Of a stretch of 64,000 nt of DNA, positions 56,667 to 64,000 are shown one piece after another (position 1 is the first letter of the stretch; each line of letters begins with the position of its first letter). A program made the position numbers and the translations under genes. Under the pieces are notes generated by a model. The model was not told the origin of the DNA and made no database searches. It saw nothing but the letters and a program-made list of their open reading frames with translations. The stretch is from assembly GCF_004358345.1 (NCBI RefSeq), contig NZ_CP037952.1, forward strand, positions 434,001 to 498,000, read 5' to 3'. Source of the stretch: Parashewanella spongiae (lineage in GTDB: Bacteria > Pseudomonadota > Gammaproteobacteria > Enterobacterales > Shewanellaceae).

Positions 56667-57865
56667 ACTTGGCTCCCTGCTGGTGGCACCGTGAGTGACA
56701 CGACATCACCGGATTTTAGACCTTCAATAATCTCGGTGCGGTTTAAGCTGCGTTTACCAAGGATAATCGTTTGTTTGATGAAACCCGCTGGGGTTTTCAT
56801 ATATACCCAGTATTGGCCTTCTTTTTGGAAAAGTGACTGGTTAGGCACAGTTAATACATTGTGTTTTTTAAGGGCGATGATTTCAGCATTGACCTGTCGG
56901 CCCGGTTGCATAATTTTCGGTATGGTTTGTTCCAGTTGCACTGTGATGTGGAAATAATTAACAGGACTATTGTGATCTTTAGGTTGAGCTAACGCATCAA
57001 TTTGACTGACGGTTCCCACAAACGGGCGATTTGGATAAGCATCAAGAAACACTTTGGCTTGCTTGCCGACTTCAAGCCCTAATGCTTCCGATTCAAGGAC
57101 GTACAAGGTTGCTTGCATCTTAGAAGTGTCAGGTAAGAGCCCAATAGCCATACCGCTCCACACCATGTCTCCAACAACGGGATCAATACCATTCCAACTG
57201 GGTTTATAGACAAATAAACCGTCGTTCGGGGCAAGGATTTCCATTTTTGATAAATTATGTTGATAGCGATTAATTTTAGACTGATGGCCTTTTTTCTTTA
57301 GGTTGATAAGATCTTGCTCTGCGTTGGCTTGAATATCGTGTTGACCGACGTTCCAATCGAAATAATCCATCTTCGCCGATAAATACTCCTGATTCCGCAT
57401 TTGATCGATGATATCGATTTTGGTGTAAACCTGCTCATCTTCGCTGTAAAACTGCTTGGCAAGTTGTTGTTCATCCGAGGTGACTTGTTTGTCTAACGTT
57501 AATGACTTACGTAAGGTTAAATCTGACTCTTTTTGAATATTACCATCGAGTGTTAGGCGTCTATTATCTAAGGTTTCTTTGGTTAATTTAAACTGCTCGC
57601 GTGCGGGATCAAGCCGGGCAACCACATCGCCTTTTTTGACTACGCTGAAGTTATCTTGTAGCCAAGCGATAGACTGAGGCCCTCGTAAACTATTAGGCAC
57701 CGAAACCAAGGTTGAATGCTGTGCTTCGAGTTCTCCAACGGCTGGAATGATGATACTAAAGTCAGATTCAGTGACCGTAACCGTTAACACTTGTTGGCTA
57801 GAGTCACCTGAGCAAGAGGCCAGAGCAATCGGCAATAACAGCCAACAGATAGAAAAATATTTCAT
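56663..57865 (-). CDS. Periplasmic adaptor (HlyD/MacA type), lipoprotein 1 of ABC exporter
   Basis: 400 residues with lipobox LASC near residue 18 (MKYFSICWLLLPIALASC). A lipoyl/barrel-sandwich domain is split around a long coiled-coil hairpin (VAGDVVARLDPAREQFKLTKE to DLINLKKKGHQSKINRY), followed by a beta-barrel and C-terminal domain (VNAEIIALKKHNVLTVPNQSLF). It would link the inner-membrane permease to an outer channel. The start overlaps adaptor 2 by 4 bp and the end overlaps the permease by 4 bp. Confidence 0.88.
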   Translation of the reverse strand: MKYFSICWLLLPIALASCSGDSSQQVLTVTVTESDFSIIIPAVGELEAQHSTLVSVPNSLRGPQSIAWLQDNFSVVKKGDVVARLDPAREQFKLTKETLDNRRLTLDGNIQKESDLTLRKSLTLDKQVTSDEQQLAKQFYSEDEQVYTKIDIIDQMRNQEYLSAKMDYFDWNVGQHDIQANAEQDLINLKKKGHQSKINRYQHNLSKMEILAPNDGLFVYKPSWNGIDPVVGDMVWSGMAIGLLPDTSKMQATLYVLESEALGLEVGKQAKVFLDAYPNRPFVGTVSQIDALAQPKDHNSPVNYFHITVQLEQTIPKIMQPGRQVNAEIIALKKHNVLTVPNQSLFQKEGQYWVYMKTPAGFIKQTIILGKRSLNRTEIIEGLKSGDVVSLTVPPAGSQV

Positions 57866-59076
57866 GGTAATATCACCTCGTCTCCGAGAGAAAGGCCGCT
57901 GCTTAACGCTACAAAATGTAAACCGATATCAGAGACTTCAACAGGGTGACGCTCATCACCAAATAATGAAGGGCGGTAAACATAAGCTTGACCTTGTTGA
58001 TAATGTAGCGCTTCAACGGGCAACAACAATTGAGTTTGATTGGATGTTATATTGATAGAAACTTTGGCTGTCATACCGGGGCGCATGATGTCACTGTCAG
58101 CTTCATCAATATCCGCAATCGCGTCAAATACGACTAGAGGTATTTGGCGGCTTTTATTGCGAAAAACTGCCCCCAGTTTAACGATTTTACCGATAAAAAG
58201 TCGCTCTGGATTGGCATCGAGTCGAATATTGACGACTTGGTTTAATTTCACCCGTTCAGCTTCGACTTCTGGAATGGCCATTTTGATCTGCATGTGATCA
58301 AGATCAGGTATGCTGGCAACGGCATCGCCTGCAGACACAGATTGTCCTTCTTTCAGTTTGTTGCCCTGCTGATCTTTACCGTGCACCAACATACCGGTTT
58401 TTGGGGCTAGGATCCGAAATGCAGCAATGCCTTTTTTTAAGTCGGCGACTTCGGCGGCTTGCTTTCGTAAATCGCTTTCGAGCATAACTTGACGTTGTGC
58501 GGCACCTTGGTGTTCAAGTGTCAGTTTTTTAAGATTTAATTGGTAGTTGTCTTTGGCTATTTGGGCATCTTTTTCGTATTTGGCTTTATCAATGGCCGAA
58601 ACGGTTTCGTCAGATAAATCAAACTTGAGCTGAGCTTTGTCAAAATTCATTTTGGCTTCGGCAATGTCCAACTTGAGTTGCTCAACTTGTTTTAGGTTTC
58701 TCAGTTTAGAGGTCTCAATATCTTGTTTGGTCGTGGCCAGCCGAGCTGACTTTGTCGCTAGTCGTTGGGTTAAGTCAGAGGTATCTAATTGTGCGATTAA
58801 ATCCCCTTTTTTGACTAAGCTGCCTTCTGGGGCAATTTTTTTTACTTGATAGCTCCATACCCGTCTCATGATTGGAGGGGTTAGGTAAGTGGTTTTTGCA
58901 GCCACAAGCTCGCCTGTAATTTCGATGTTTTGCGGTAAAATGCCTTCCGTTACTGTCGCAGTGTTATTGGGGTTACAAGCCGTTAGTGCACAAATCACGA
59001 ATGATGCAATTATTATTTTTGATAGCGAAGACCGAGCGAAATAGATAATACGACTTAATGTGTCGAAATAGTGCAT
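57862..59076 (-). CDS. Periplasmic adaptor (HlyD/MacA type), lipoprotein 2 of ABC exporter
   Basis: 404 residues with an N-terminal hydrophobic segment and lipobox LTAC (near residue 34). GSLVKKGDLIAQLDTSDL is the lipoyl half, and a long coiled coil of about 100 residues follows. KTGMLVHGKDQQGNKLKEGQ and PGMTAKVSINI mark the second half. It overlaps its neighbours by 1 and 4 bp. It is clearly paralogous in layout to adaptors 1 and 3, but their sequences have diverged. Confidence 0.88.
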   Translation of the reverse strand: MHYFDTLSRIIYFARSSLSKIIIASFVICALTACNPNNTATVTEGILPQNIEITGELVAAKTTYLTPPIMRRVWSYQVKKIAPEGSLVKKGDLIAQLDTSDLTQRLATKSARLATTKQDIETSKLRNLKQVEQLKLDIAEAKMNFDKAQLKFDLSDETVSAIDKAKYEKDAQIAKDNYQLNLKKLTLEHQGAAQRQVMLESDLRKQAAEVADLKKGIAAFRILAPKTGMLVHGKDQQGNKLKEGQSVSAGDAVASIPDLDHMQIKMAIPEVEAERVKLNQVVNIRLDANPERLFIGKIVKLGAVFRNKSRQIPLVVFDAIADIDEADSDIMRPGMTAKVSINITSNQTQLLLPVEALHYQQGQAYVYRPSLFGDERHPVEVSDIGLHFVALSSGLSLGDEVILP

Positions 59077-60089
59077 TATTCACTCCCCATTGCTTTGGTT
59101 GATGCCGCCATGATGGGTGTAGTTTCAACCAATACGCTCATGCCGGGTAATAAACTAATTTGAGTGTTGTCATCGAATTGAACACTAATCTGAAACCAAT
59201 TGCTTTCACCCCACGCAACTTTAGAGCTGGCTTGTCGACTGATTTTATTGATGGAACCAGAAAACTGTGCATTGGGTTTCGCATCAAGATAAATACTGAC
59301 GGCTTGATTGAACTGTATTTTGTCAATATCGACCTCATTGACCCAAGCTACTATGTTGAGGTTATCCATTGCAGGAATGGATGCCACTTTACGGCCAATA
59401 TTGACGGTATCACCCACTTCATATTTTTTGTTCTTCCACAAGTCTTGCTCGTATAACACGGGGCCTGAAAGTTTTGCGATAAGTGTTAAGCTGTCTAGAT
59501 CTGACAAAGCCTTAGTCAGTTCCAGTTGTGATTTTTGTTTATCAATTTTAAGCTGCACGAGGGTGGATTGTTGTTTCTCTTTCGCTGCTTTTAATGCTTG
59601 TTTTGCTTTGGTCAAGCTCGACTGAGCTTTCATTAAACTAAATTGGTTATCAGCGTACTCTTTGGCGGCAATAAAGTCGGCAGGCACGGCTGCATCTAGT
59701 TGTGCTTTTTCGAGCTCCAATTGTTTTTGCTCTACCTCAAATTGAGTGGTTAAAATCGTTGAATGCAAAGAAATTGTCTGGCTTTGCTCTTGGGCATTAA
59801 CACGTAACAAGTTGGCTTCAAGTTGCTCTATTTTATTGTTGATTTGACTTTTATCAAAGACCACCACATTTTGTCCAACCTCGGCAATAGTTCCTTCAGG
59901 CATCATCCATTGAATTTGGTAACGCCAAGCATCGCCAGCTTTGGGAACCGTGAATGACTGGGATTCTACCGACGCTATTTTTCCCGTCAGTAATAAAGGC
60001 GATTCATTAGCAAATGCCGCAATATTTGTCATTGATGCGAATAAACAGAATCCGAACATCCAAACACAGTGGAGTGGTTTGTTATACAT
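59076..60089 (-). CDS. Periplasmic adaptor (HlyD type) 3 of ABC exporter
   Basis: 337 residues with a signal peptide likely cleaved after AFA (near residue 26) and no lipobox. The lipoyl half is [19 protein letters not shown]; a coiled-coil hairpin spans about 75-190; [21 protein letters not shown] resumes the lipoyl domain and PGMSVLVET is near the end. It follows the ATPase with an 8-bp overlap. It is the shortest of the three adaptors and the only one without a predicted lipid anchor. Confidence 0.87.
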   Translation of the reverse strand: MYNKPLHCVWMFGFCLFASMTNIAAFANESPLLLTGKIASVESQSFTVPKAGDAWRYQIQWMMPEGTIAEVGQNVVVFDKSQINNKIEQLEANLLRVNAQEQSQTISLHSTILTTQFEVEQKQLELEKAQLDAAVPADFIAAKEYADNQFSLMKAQSSLTKAKQALKAAKEKQQSTLVQLKIDKQKSQLELTKALSDLDSLTLIAKLSGPVLYEQDLWKNKKYEVGDTVNIGRKVASIPAMDNLNIVAWVNEVDIDKIQFNQAVSIYLDAKPNAQFSGSINKISRQASSKVAWGESNWFQISVQFDDNTQISLLPGMSVLVETTPIMAASTKAMGSE

Positions 60090-60765
60090 CGTGACCTCTT
60101 ATGTCGATTTTGGCGACTTGACCATCTTTCATGCGGATCACTCGTTGTGCGTAAGCGGCGACTTCTTCTTCGTGAGTGACTAGTATTATGGTTTGTCCAG
60201 CTTGGTGAAGTTCAGTGAACAAATTCATAATTTCAACGGAGGTTTTACTGTCGAGGGCACCTGTAGGTTCATCCGCCAATAAAATACTGGGTTTGTTCAC
60301 GAGTGCGCGGGCAATGGCAACGCGTTGACGCTGACCACCGGAAAGTTGATTGGGCCGATGATCTTGTCTACTGCCAAGGCTGACACGTTCAAGTAATGAC
60401 TCTGCAAACTTTCGATCTCCCGTAGCAGGTCGACCAAAACGCAGGGGTAACATGACATTATCCAGCGCAGAAAGACGAGGTAATAAATGAAAGCTTTGGA
60501 ATACAAAACCAATGGCTTGGTTGCGGACAGTGGAAAGTTGGTCATCATCAAGATCAGCAACTTCTTGCTCATTTAATTGATAACTGCCACTGGTGGGCTT
60601 ATCTAAACACCCAATAATGTTCATTAACGTTGACTTACCAGAGCCTGAAGGCCCCATAATAGCGACAAACTCATTTTCTTCGATGCTTAAATCAACACCG
60701 CTAAGTGCATGCACCAATTCATCACCCATTTGATACGTCTTACGTAACGCTTTAACTCTTATCAT
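60082..60765 (-). CDS. ABC transporter ATPase (MacB/LolD type)
   Basis: 227 residues from ATG 60765 ([14 protein letters not shown]); longer starts lack support. Walker A is GPSGSGKST (near 40), the signature [15 protein letters not shown] (near 140), and Walker [13 protein letters not shown] (near 160). This is the type of ATPase used by MacB, LolCDE and FtsEX-like systems. It is first in a chain of five overlapping genes. Together they encode a tripartite exporter of an unknown substrate; no outer-membrane TolC-like gene is present here. Confidence 0.94.
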   Translation of the reverse strand: MIRVKALRKTYQMGDELVHALSGVDLSIEENEFVAIMGPSGSGKSTLMNIIGCLDKPTSGSYQLNEQEVADLDDDQLSTVRNQAIGFVFQSFHLLPRLSALDNVMLPLRFGRPATGDRKFAESLLERVSLGSRQDHRPNQLSGGQRQRVAIARALVNKPSILLADEPTGALDSKTSVEIMNLFTELHQAGQTIILVTHEEEVAAYAQRVIRMKDGQVAKIDIRGHDV

Positions 60766-60964
60766 TTTATGTTTTATTTTCAGAGTACTAGCACTATTAG
60801 TATCTGATAAAATGGGCAAGATCAATCATCAAAACATAAATTTACATTAATTTATAAAAGAGTCGTTTTATTGATAAGAGCTAGGGTTGATTACAGGGAA
60901 TCGTAGAGCTGAGTGTGGAATGAGAGAAGAAAAGAGTTAATTTTTGATATGAATATGTTGAACG

Positions 60965-60994
60965 AGCGCAAACAGTACTAACACCATTTGCGCT
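60965..60994 (-). terminator. Stem-loop after the cold-shock gene
   Basis: AGCGCAAA (60965-60972) pairs exactly with TTTGCGCT (60987-60994), 12 bp after the stop of the cold-shock gene. No strong T-run follows, so it may be a weak terminator or 3' stabiliser. Confidence 0.6.
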
Positions 60995-61005
60995 GACTAA
61001 CAAAG

Positions 61006-61218
61006 TTAGATAGCAGTTACGTTCACTGCTTGAAGACCTTTCTGGCCTTGTTCTACTTCGAAAGATACTTTTTGACCTTCGTCTAGTGTTTTGAAACCGT
61101 CAGAAGCGATAGCACGGAAATGAACGAAAACGTCAGCGCCGCCATTGTCTTGAGTAATGAAACCAAAACCTTTGTCTTCGTTAAACCATTTTACTACACC
61201 AGTTGTTTTATTAGACAT
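61006..61218 (-). CDS. cspA: Cold-shock protein (CspA family)
   Basis: 70 residues from ATG 61218, which has AGGGA upstream. A single OB-fold cold-shock domain with RNP1 KGFGFIT and RNP2 VFVHFRAI, preceded by [11 protein letters not shown]. It binds single-stranded RNA as a chaperone. Which paralogue it corresponds to cannot be told. The gene is single, with a hairpin after its stop. Confidence 0.95.
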   Translation of the reverse strand: MSNKTTGVVKWFNEDKGFGFITQDNGGADVFVHFRAIASDGFKTLDEGQKVSFEVEQGQKGLQAVNVTAI

Positions 61219-61248
61219 TTTTGTGTCCCTTATATAATTTAAATTCAT

Positions 61249-61512
61249 AAAATATCGCTATGATGCGATGCACTTGAAGCTTGAATTATTGAATGTGACG
61301 ATGAAGCTAAGAGAAAACTGGATAACAACAATAACGAAGATGTTCCGAGGCTTTACATTTACTTTATGTTTCATTAATAACCCTGAACAACAGAGCGAGG
61401 GCTATCATACGCTGATCTTGTCTATTGAAAAGGATTATTTTTGTTTTTTTGCTTATATTTAATGCGTCATCTTCGGTTTTTAGCTCCAAGCTGCTGATTA
61501 TTAGTTTGAAAG
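61249..61512. other. Intergenic stretch between cspA and dinF
   Basis: Contains the cspA promoter region on the minus strand and the 3' end of dinF. No gene is supported; a plus-strand frame at 61268-61462 has no ribosome-binding site or recognisable domain. Confidence 0.45.
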
Positions 61513-62856
61513 TTAACTTGGCGATGATTCATTTTGAAATCCCTTCTGATAAACAAAATGTATACCCAGTGTGGCACTTCGGCTCAACATGAAGGCGCTG
61601 AGCGCAGCCCAAAGTGAATGATTGCCAAAGTCTTGCAGTACATACCAAAATGGAAAAAAGACCAATACAGTAGAAAATATCATGCTGTTTCGCATCTGTG
61701 CGCCTTTAGCTGCCCCAATGTATACGCCATCAAATAAATAACAACCGAAACTCCAAAGTGGCATTAAGGCTAGCCAAATGAGGTACTGATCGGCGATATA
61801 CTTCACCTTGGTAATATTCGTCAGCAAGCTGACAAGTGACGAACCAAAAGAAAGAAATAAAAGTGCAAAGATAATTGCCATAACCGCCGACCAAAACCAA
61901 GATAATACGACGGCTTCCCTAAGTTGAACCCATGCTCGTTTTCCATAAGCTTGACCGACTTCTACTTCAGCATAATAAGCTATGCCATCTAGACCGTAAG
62001 ATATAAGCATTAATAAATTTAATAACACCGCATTGGCGGCTAATGTTGAATCACCGTAGATGGCGGCATAAAAGGTCATAAAAGTTAAAGTCAATTGCAG
62101 ACATAAACTGCGAATAAAAATATTGGCATTCAGACTAATGATCTTTTGATAACCAGAAGTAAAAACTTGCTTAATTAACAATTTGAACTGGTTAAACCTT
62201 AGGGCGCTAAGTTGGCGGTAAACCATGAAAGTAGCAACAAGGAAAGCCGTGATATCCGCTCCCACCGATGCCCAAGCCGCACCAGCAACATCCCAGCCTA
62301 ACCCAAGAATAAACCATGCATCCAGCACGATATTGACTGAGTTCGCAATAATGAGTTGCCACATCGCTACGCTGGGCAACCGTCTTCCTAATAACCAACC
62401 GAGCATAACCAAATTGAGTAATACAATTGGCATAGACCAAATGCGAATCGAAACGTATTGGCGGCAGTAAAATTCCACTTGCTCACTAGCGGCAGAAAGA
62501 CTCATCGCCATAGAAAGCATCGGTTTTTGCAGCAATACAACAATAAGACCTAGAAAAAACGCTAAAACAGCTCCTTGTACCAATAACTTACATTGTTCTT
62601 GTACATCTTGTTGTCCATGAGCCTGTGCTGTGAGACCTGTCGTCGACATACGTAAAAAGCCCAACAGCCACGTTGACATACTAATAATGGTTGACCCAAG
62701 CGCGACACCACCTAAATAATAAGCCGCAGAAAGGTGGCCAATCATGGCAGTATCAACTAAACCCAATAATGGAACGCTGATATTTGAAATAATGATAGGT
62801 AGCGCCAGCGACCACAGTCTTTGATTGTGTTGTTTAGAAAAAAGCAGTTGATACAT
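61513..62856 (-). CDS. dinF: MATE-family efflux transporter (DinF type)
   Basis: 447 residues with 12 membrane segments. It begins NQRLWSLALPIIISNISVPLLGLVDTAMIGHL, the MatE signature. It would export cationic compounds with sodium or proton exchange; the substrate is unknown. Closest by layout to the DinF/NorM branch. Its start is only 12 bp from the start of the divergent deacetylase gene, so both promoters must lie at least partly inside the opposite coding regions. Confidence 0.92.
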   Translation of the reverse strand: MYQLLFSKQHNQRLWSLALPIIISNISVPLLGLVDTAMIGHLSAAYYLGGVALGSTIISMSTWLLGFLRMSTTGLTAQAHGQQDVQEQCKLLVQGAVLAFFLGLIVVLLQKPMLSMAMSLSAASEQVEFYCRQYVSIRIWSMPIVLLNLVMLGWLLGRRLPSVAMWQLIIANSVNIVLDAWFILGLGWDVAGAAWASVGADITAFLVATFMVYRQLSALRFNQFKLLIKQVFTSGYQKIISLNANIFIRSLCLQLTLTFMTFYAAIYGDSTLAANAVLLNLLMLISYGLDGIAYYAEVEVGQAYGKRAWVQLREAVVLSWFWSAVMAIIFALLFLSFGSSLVSLLTNITKVKYIADQYLIWLALMPLWSFGCYLFDGVYIGAAKGAQMRNSMIFSTVLVFFPFWYVLQDFGNHSLWAALSAFMLSRSATLGIHFVYQKGFQNESSPS

Positions 62857-62868
62857 AAAGGAATTCCA

Positions 62869-63924
62869 ATGACTGTGTTGAGAAATTTTATCCTAGCCTC
62901 GTTGCTCATGGTAGCAAAATTCGTGAATGCCGCTGTGATTTTGCAATATCATAATGTGTCGACAACCACGCCTGCTGTGACCAGCGTGACTCCAGAGCAG
63001 TTTGCAGAGCATATGGAATACTTAGCCGATAATAAGTTTTCGGTTATTCCTCTTAGCGAACTGGTTTCTGCCATTAAAAATAAACAGATTTTGCCCGATA
63101 AAACCGTAGCCATCACCTTCGATGATGGTTATCGAAATATCTATGAAAATGCGCATCCTATATTGCAAAAAATGGGTTTTCCTTATGCCATGTTTATTGC
63201 TATTGAGCCGATTGAAAGAAAATTCGCCAAAATGATGTCATGGGAGCAGATCATCACTATTACGAATGAGGGCGGTGCTGAAATCATGAATCACAGTTAT
63301 AGTCACGATCATTTGATCCGTCTTAACGAAGGCGAAACGAAAAAACAGTGGCTTGAACGGATCAGGAAAAATATTGTTGATACCGAGAAAAAAATCGCTG
63401 AAAAAACCGGTGATAACTTTAAAATACTCGCTTATCCCTATGGCGAATACAATCATGATATTACCACTTTAATCACTGAGCTTGGTTATGCCGCTGTTGG
63501 TCAGCAATCCGGTGCAGCAGGTGTGTATTCTGAATTGACGGCACTGCCACGCTTCCCAATTGCAGGTGCTTACGCGAGCTTGAAACAACTTAAAACTAAG
63601 TTGAACAGCTTGAATATGCCGATCGTGAAGCAAGTGCCACTTGAACCACAAATCACCGCGGCTCAACATCGGCCTGTGTTGAAATTAACCTTGGAAATGA
63701 CAGACATTCGAGCCTCACAAATGATGTGTTATATATCCAGGCAAGGCGCTAAAAAACCGACTTGGTTAAGTGACAATGAGCTTGAAATCTCGGCAGACAA
63801 AGACTTGTCAGCTGGTCGCTCTCGATATAATTGTACTGTGCCAAGTAAAACCAAAAATGGCTATTACTGGTTTTCGCACACTTGGATCAAACCCAAAGCA
63901 AACGGTGAGTGGTTAGCAGAATGA
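62869..63924 (+). CDS. Secreted polysaccharide deacetylase family protein
   Basis: 351 residues from ATG 62869, which has AAAGGAA 5 nt upstream; the longer frame from 62821 overlaps dinF. Signal peptide NFILASLLMVAKFVNA (cut near 21). The NodB-like domain has TFDDGYRN (metal/catalytic Asp, near 83) and NHSYSHDHL (His pair, near 139), then YPYGEYN (near 194). The C-terminal 110 residues form a separate beta-rich domain. It would act on an acetylated glycan in the periplasm or outside. The stop overlaps the next start as ATGA. Confidence 0.92.
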   Translation: MTVLRNFILASLLMVAKFVNAAVILQYHNVSTTTPAVTSVTPEQFAEHMEYLADNKFSVIPLSELVSAIKNKQILPDKTVAITFDDGYRNIYENAHPILQKMGFPYAMFIAIEPIERKFAKMMSWEQIITITNEGGAEIMNHSYSHDHLIRLNEGETKKQWLERIRKNIVDTEKKIAEKTGDNFKILAYPYGEYNHDITTLITELGYAAVGQQSGAAGVYSELTALPRFPIAGAYASLKQLKTKLNSLNMPIVKQVPLEPQITAAQHRPVLKLTLEMTDIRASQMMCYISRQGAKKPTWLSDNELEISADKDLSAGRSRYNCTVPSKTKNGYYWFSHTWIKPKANGEWLAE

Positions 63925-64000
63925 TCTGGCAGATAAAAACTTTCAATGAACTCACGACCCATGAATTGTTCGAGATATTAAAACTTCGTTCAGATGTATT
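63921..64000 (+). CDS. ElaA-like GNAT acetyltransferase, 3' end outside window
   Basis: The first 26 codons are visible (MIWQIKTFNELTTHELFEIL, then KLRSDV). The pattern of F.EL....L...L.LR..V matches the start of ElaA-family N-acetyltransferases. It overlaps the deacetylase by 4 bp (ATGA), so translation is coupled. The call rests on a short segment. Confidence 0.6.
   Translation, partial: MIWQIKTFNELTTHELFEILKLRSDV

Noticed and set aside
61268-61462. 64-codon frame upstream of cspA
   Set aside because: No ribosome-binding site, unusual composition and no known relative; more likely the cspA promoter and leader region.

Overview
The window is about 38-40% GC and carries the core genes of a marine gammaproteobacterium of the Shewanella group. 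The pairs zntR/metal permease next to purH-purD, nfuA/M14 peptidase/comF/bioH/tex/greB, and typA divergent from glnA match Shewanella gene neighbourhoods as I remember them. The load of long ankyrin proteins and dispersed repeats suggests a sponge- or host-associated relative such as Parashewanella. The genus is inference; nothing here names the species.

Layout. 1-2248 is the 3' part of a long tandem-repeat gene whose units look like pentatricopeptide (PPR) repeats and whose C terminus looks like a degenerate Smr domain. 2744-4730 is a group II intron with its reverse transcriptase. 4946-10515 (-) is one ankyrin gene split by an intact ISAs1-type insertion sequence (7155-8406); joining the halves across the 10-bp target duplication restores a 1,435-codon frame. 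11863-18615 (-) is a 2,250-residue ankyrin protein. 19306-30448 holds nfuA, an M14 peptidase, comF, bioH, tex and greB with a few orphans. 30840-32234 (-) is a hydrophobic-hairpin/coiled-coil protein. 32325-37210 holds a zinc-sensor/permease operon and purHD. 37263-43762 is accessory: an orphan, a lipoprotein and a 1,341-residue ankyrin protein. 44379-50190 holds typA, glnA, ppaC and a pseudouridine synthase. 50484-53057 (-) pairs a type III secretion class II (SycD/LcrH) chaperone with a 667-residue translocator-like membrane protein, a paralogue of the 30840 protein. 53128-64000 holds a small membrane protein, a YihY protein, dgkA, an ABC exporter operon with three adaptors and a frameshifted permease, a cold-shock protein, a MATE transporter, a polysaccharide deacetylase and the start of an elaA-like gene.

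How it fits together. Core genes form short conserved blocks. Between them sit candidate host-interaction proteins (three ankyrin proteins, the PPR-like protein, two translocator-like proteins and a matching chaperone). No secretion apparatus genes lie in the window, so any secretion route is inference.

Most long gaps are filled by at least five families of short non-coding repeats, called A to E here. Many carry one shared hairpin module of about 30 bp at the tip of a local hairpin, with filled and empty versions of the same repeat present. At least two repeats are chimeras that switch family exactly at this module. These modules and the chaperone/translocator-like set are the least explained contents of the window.
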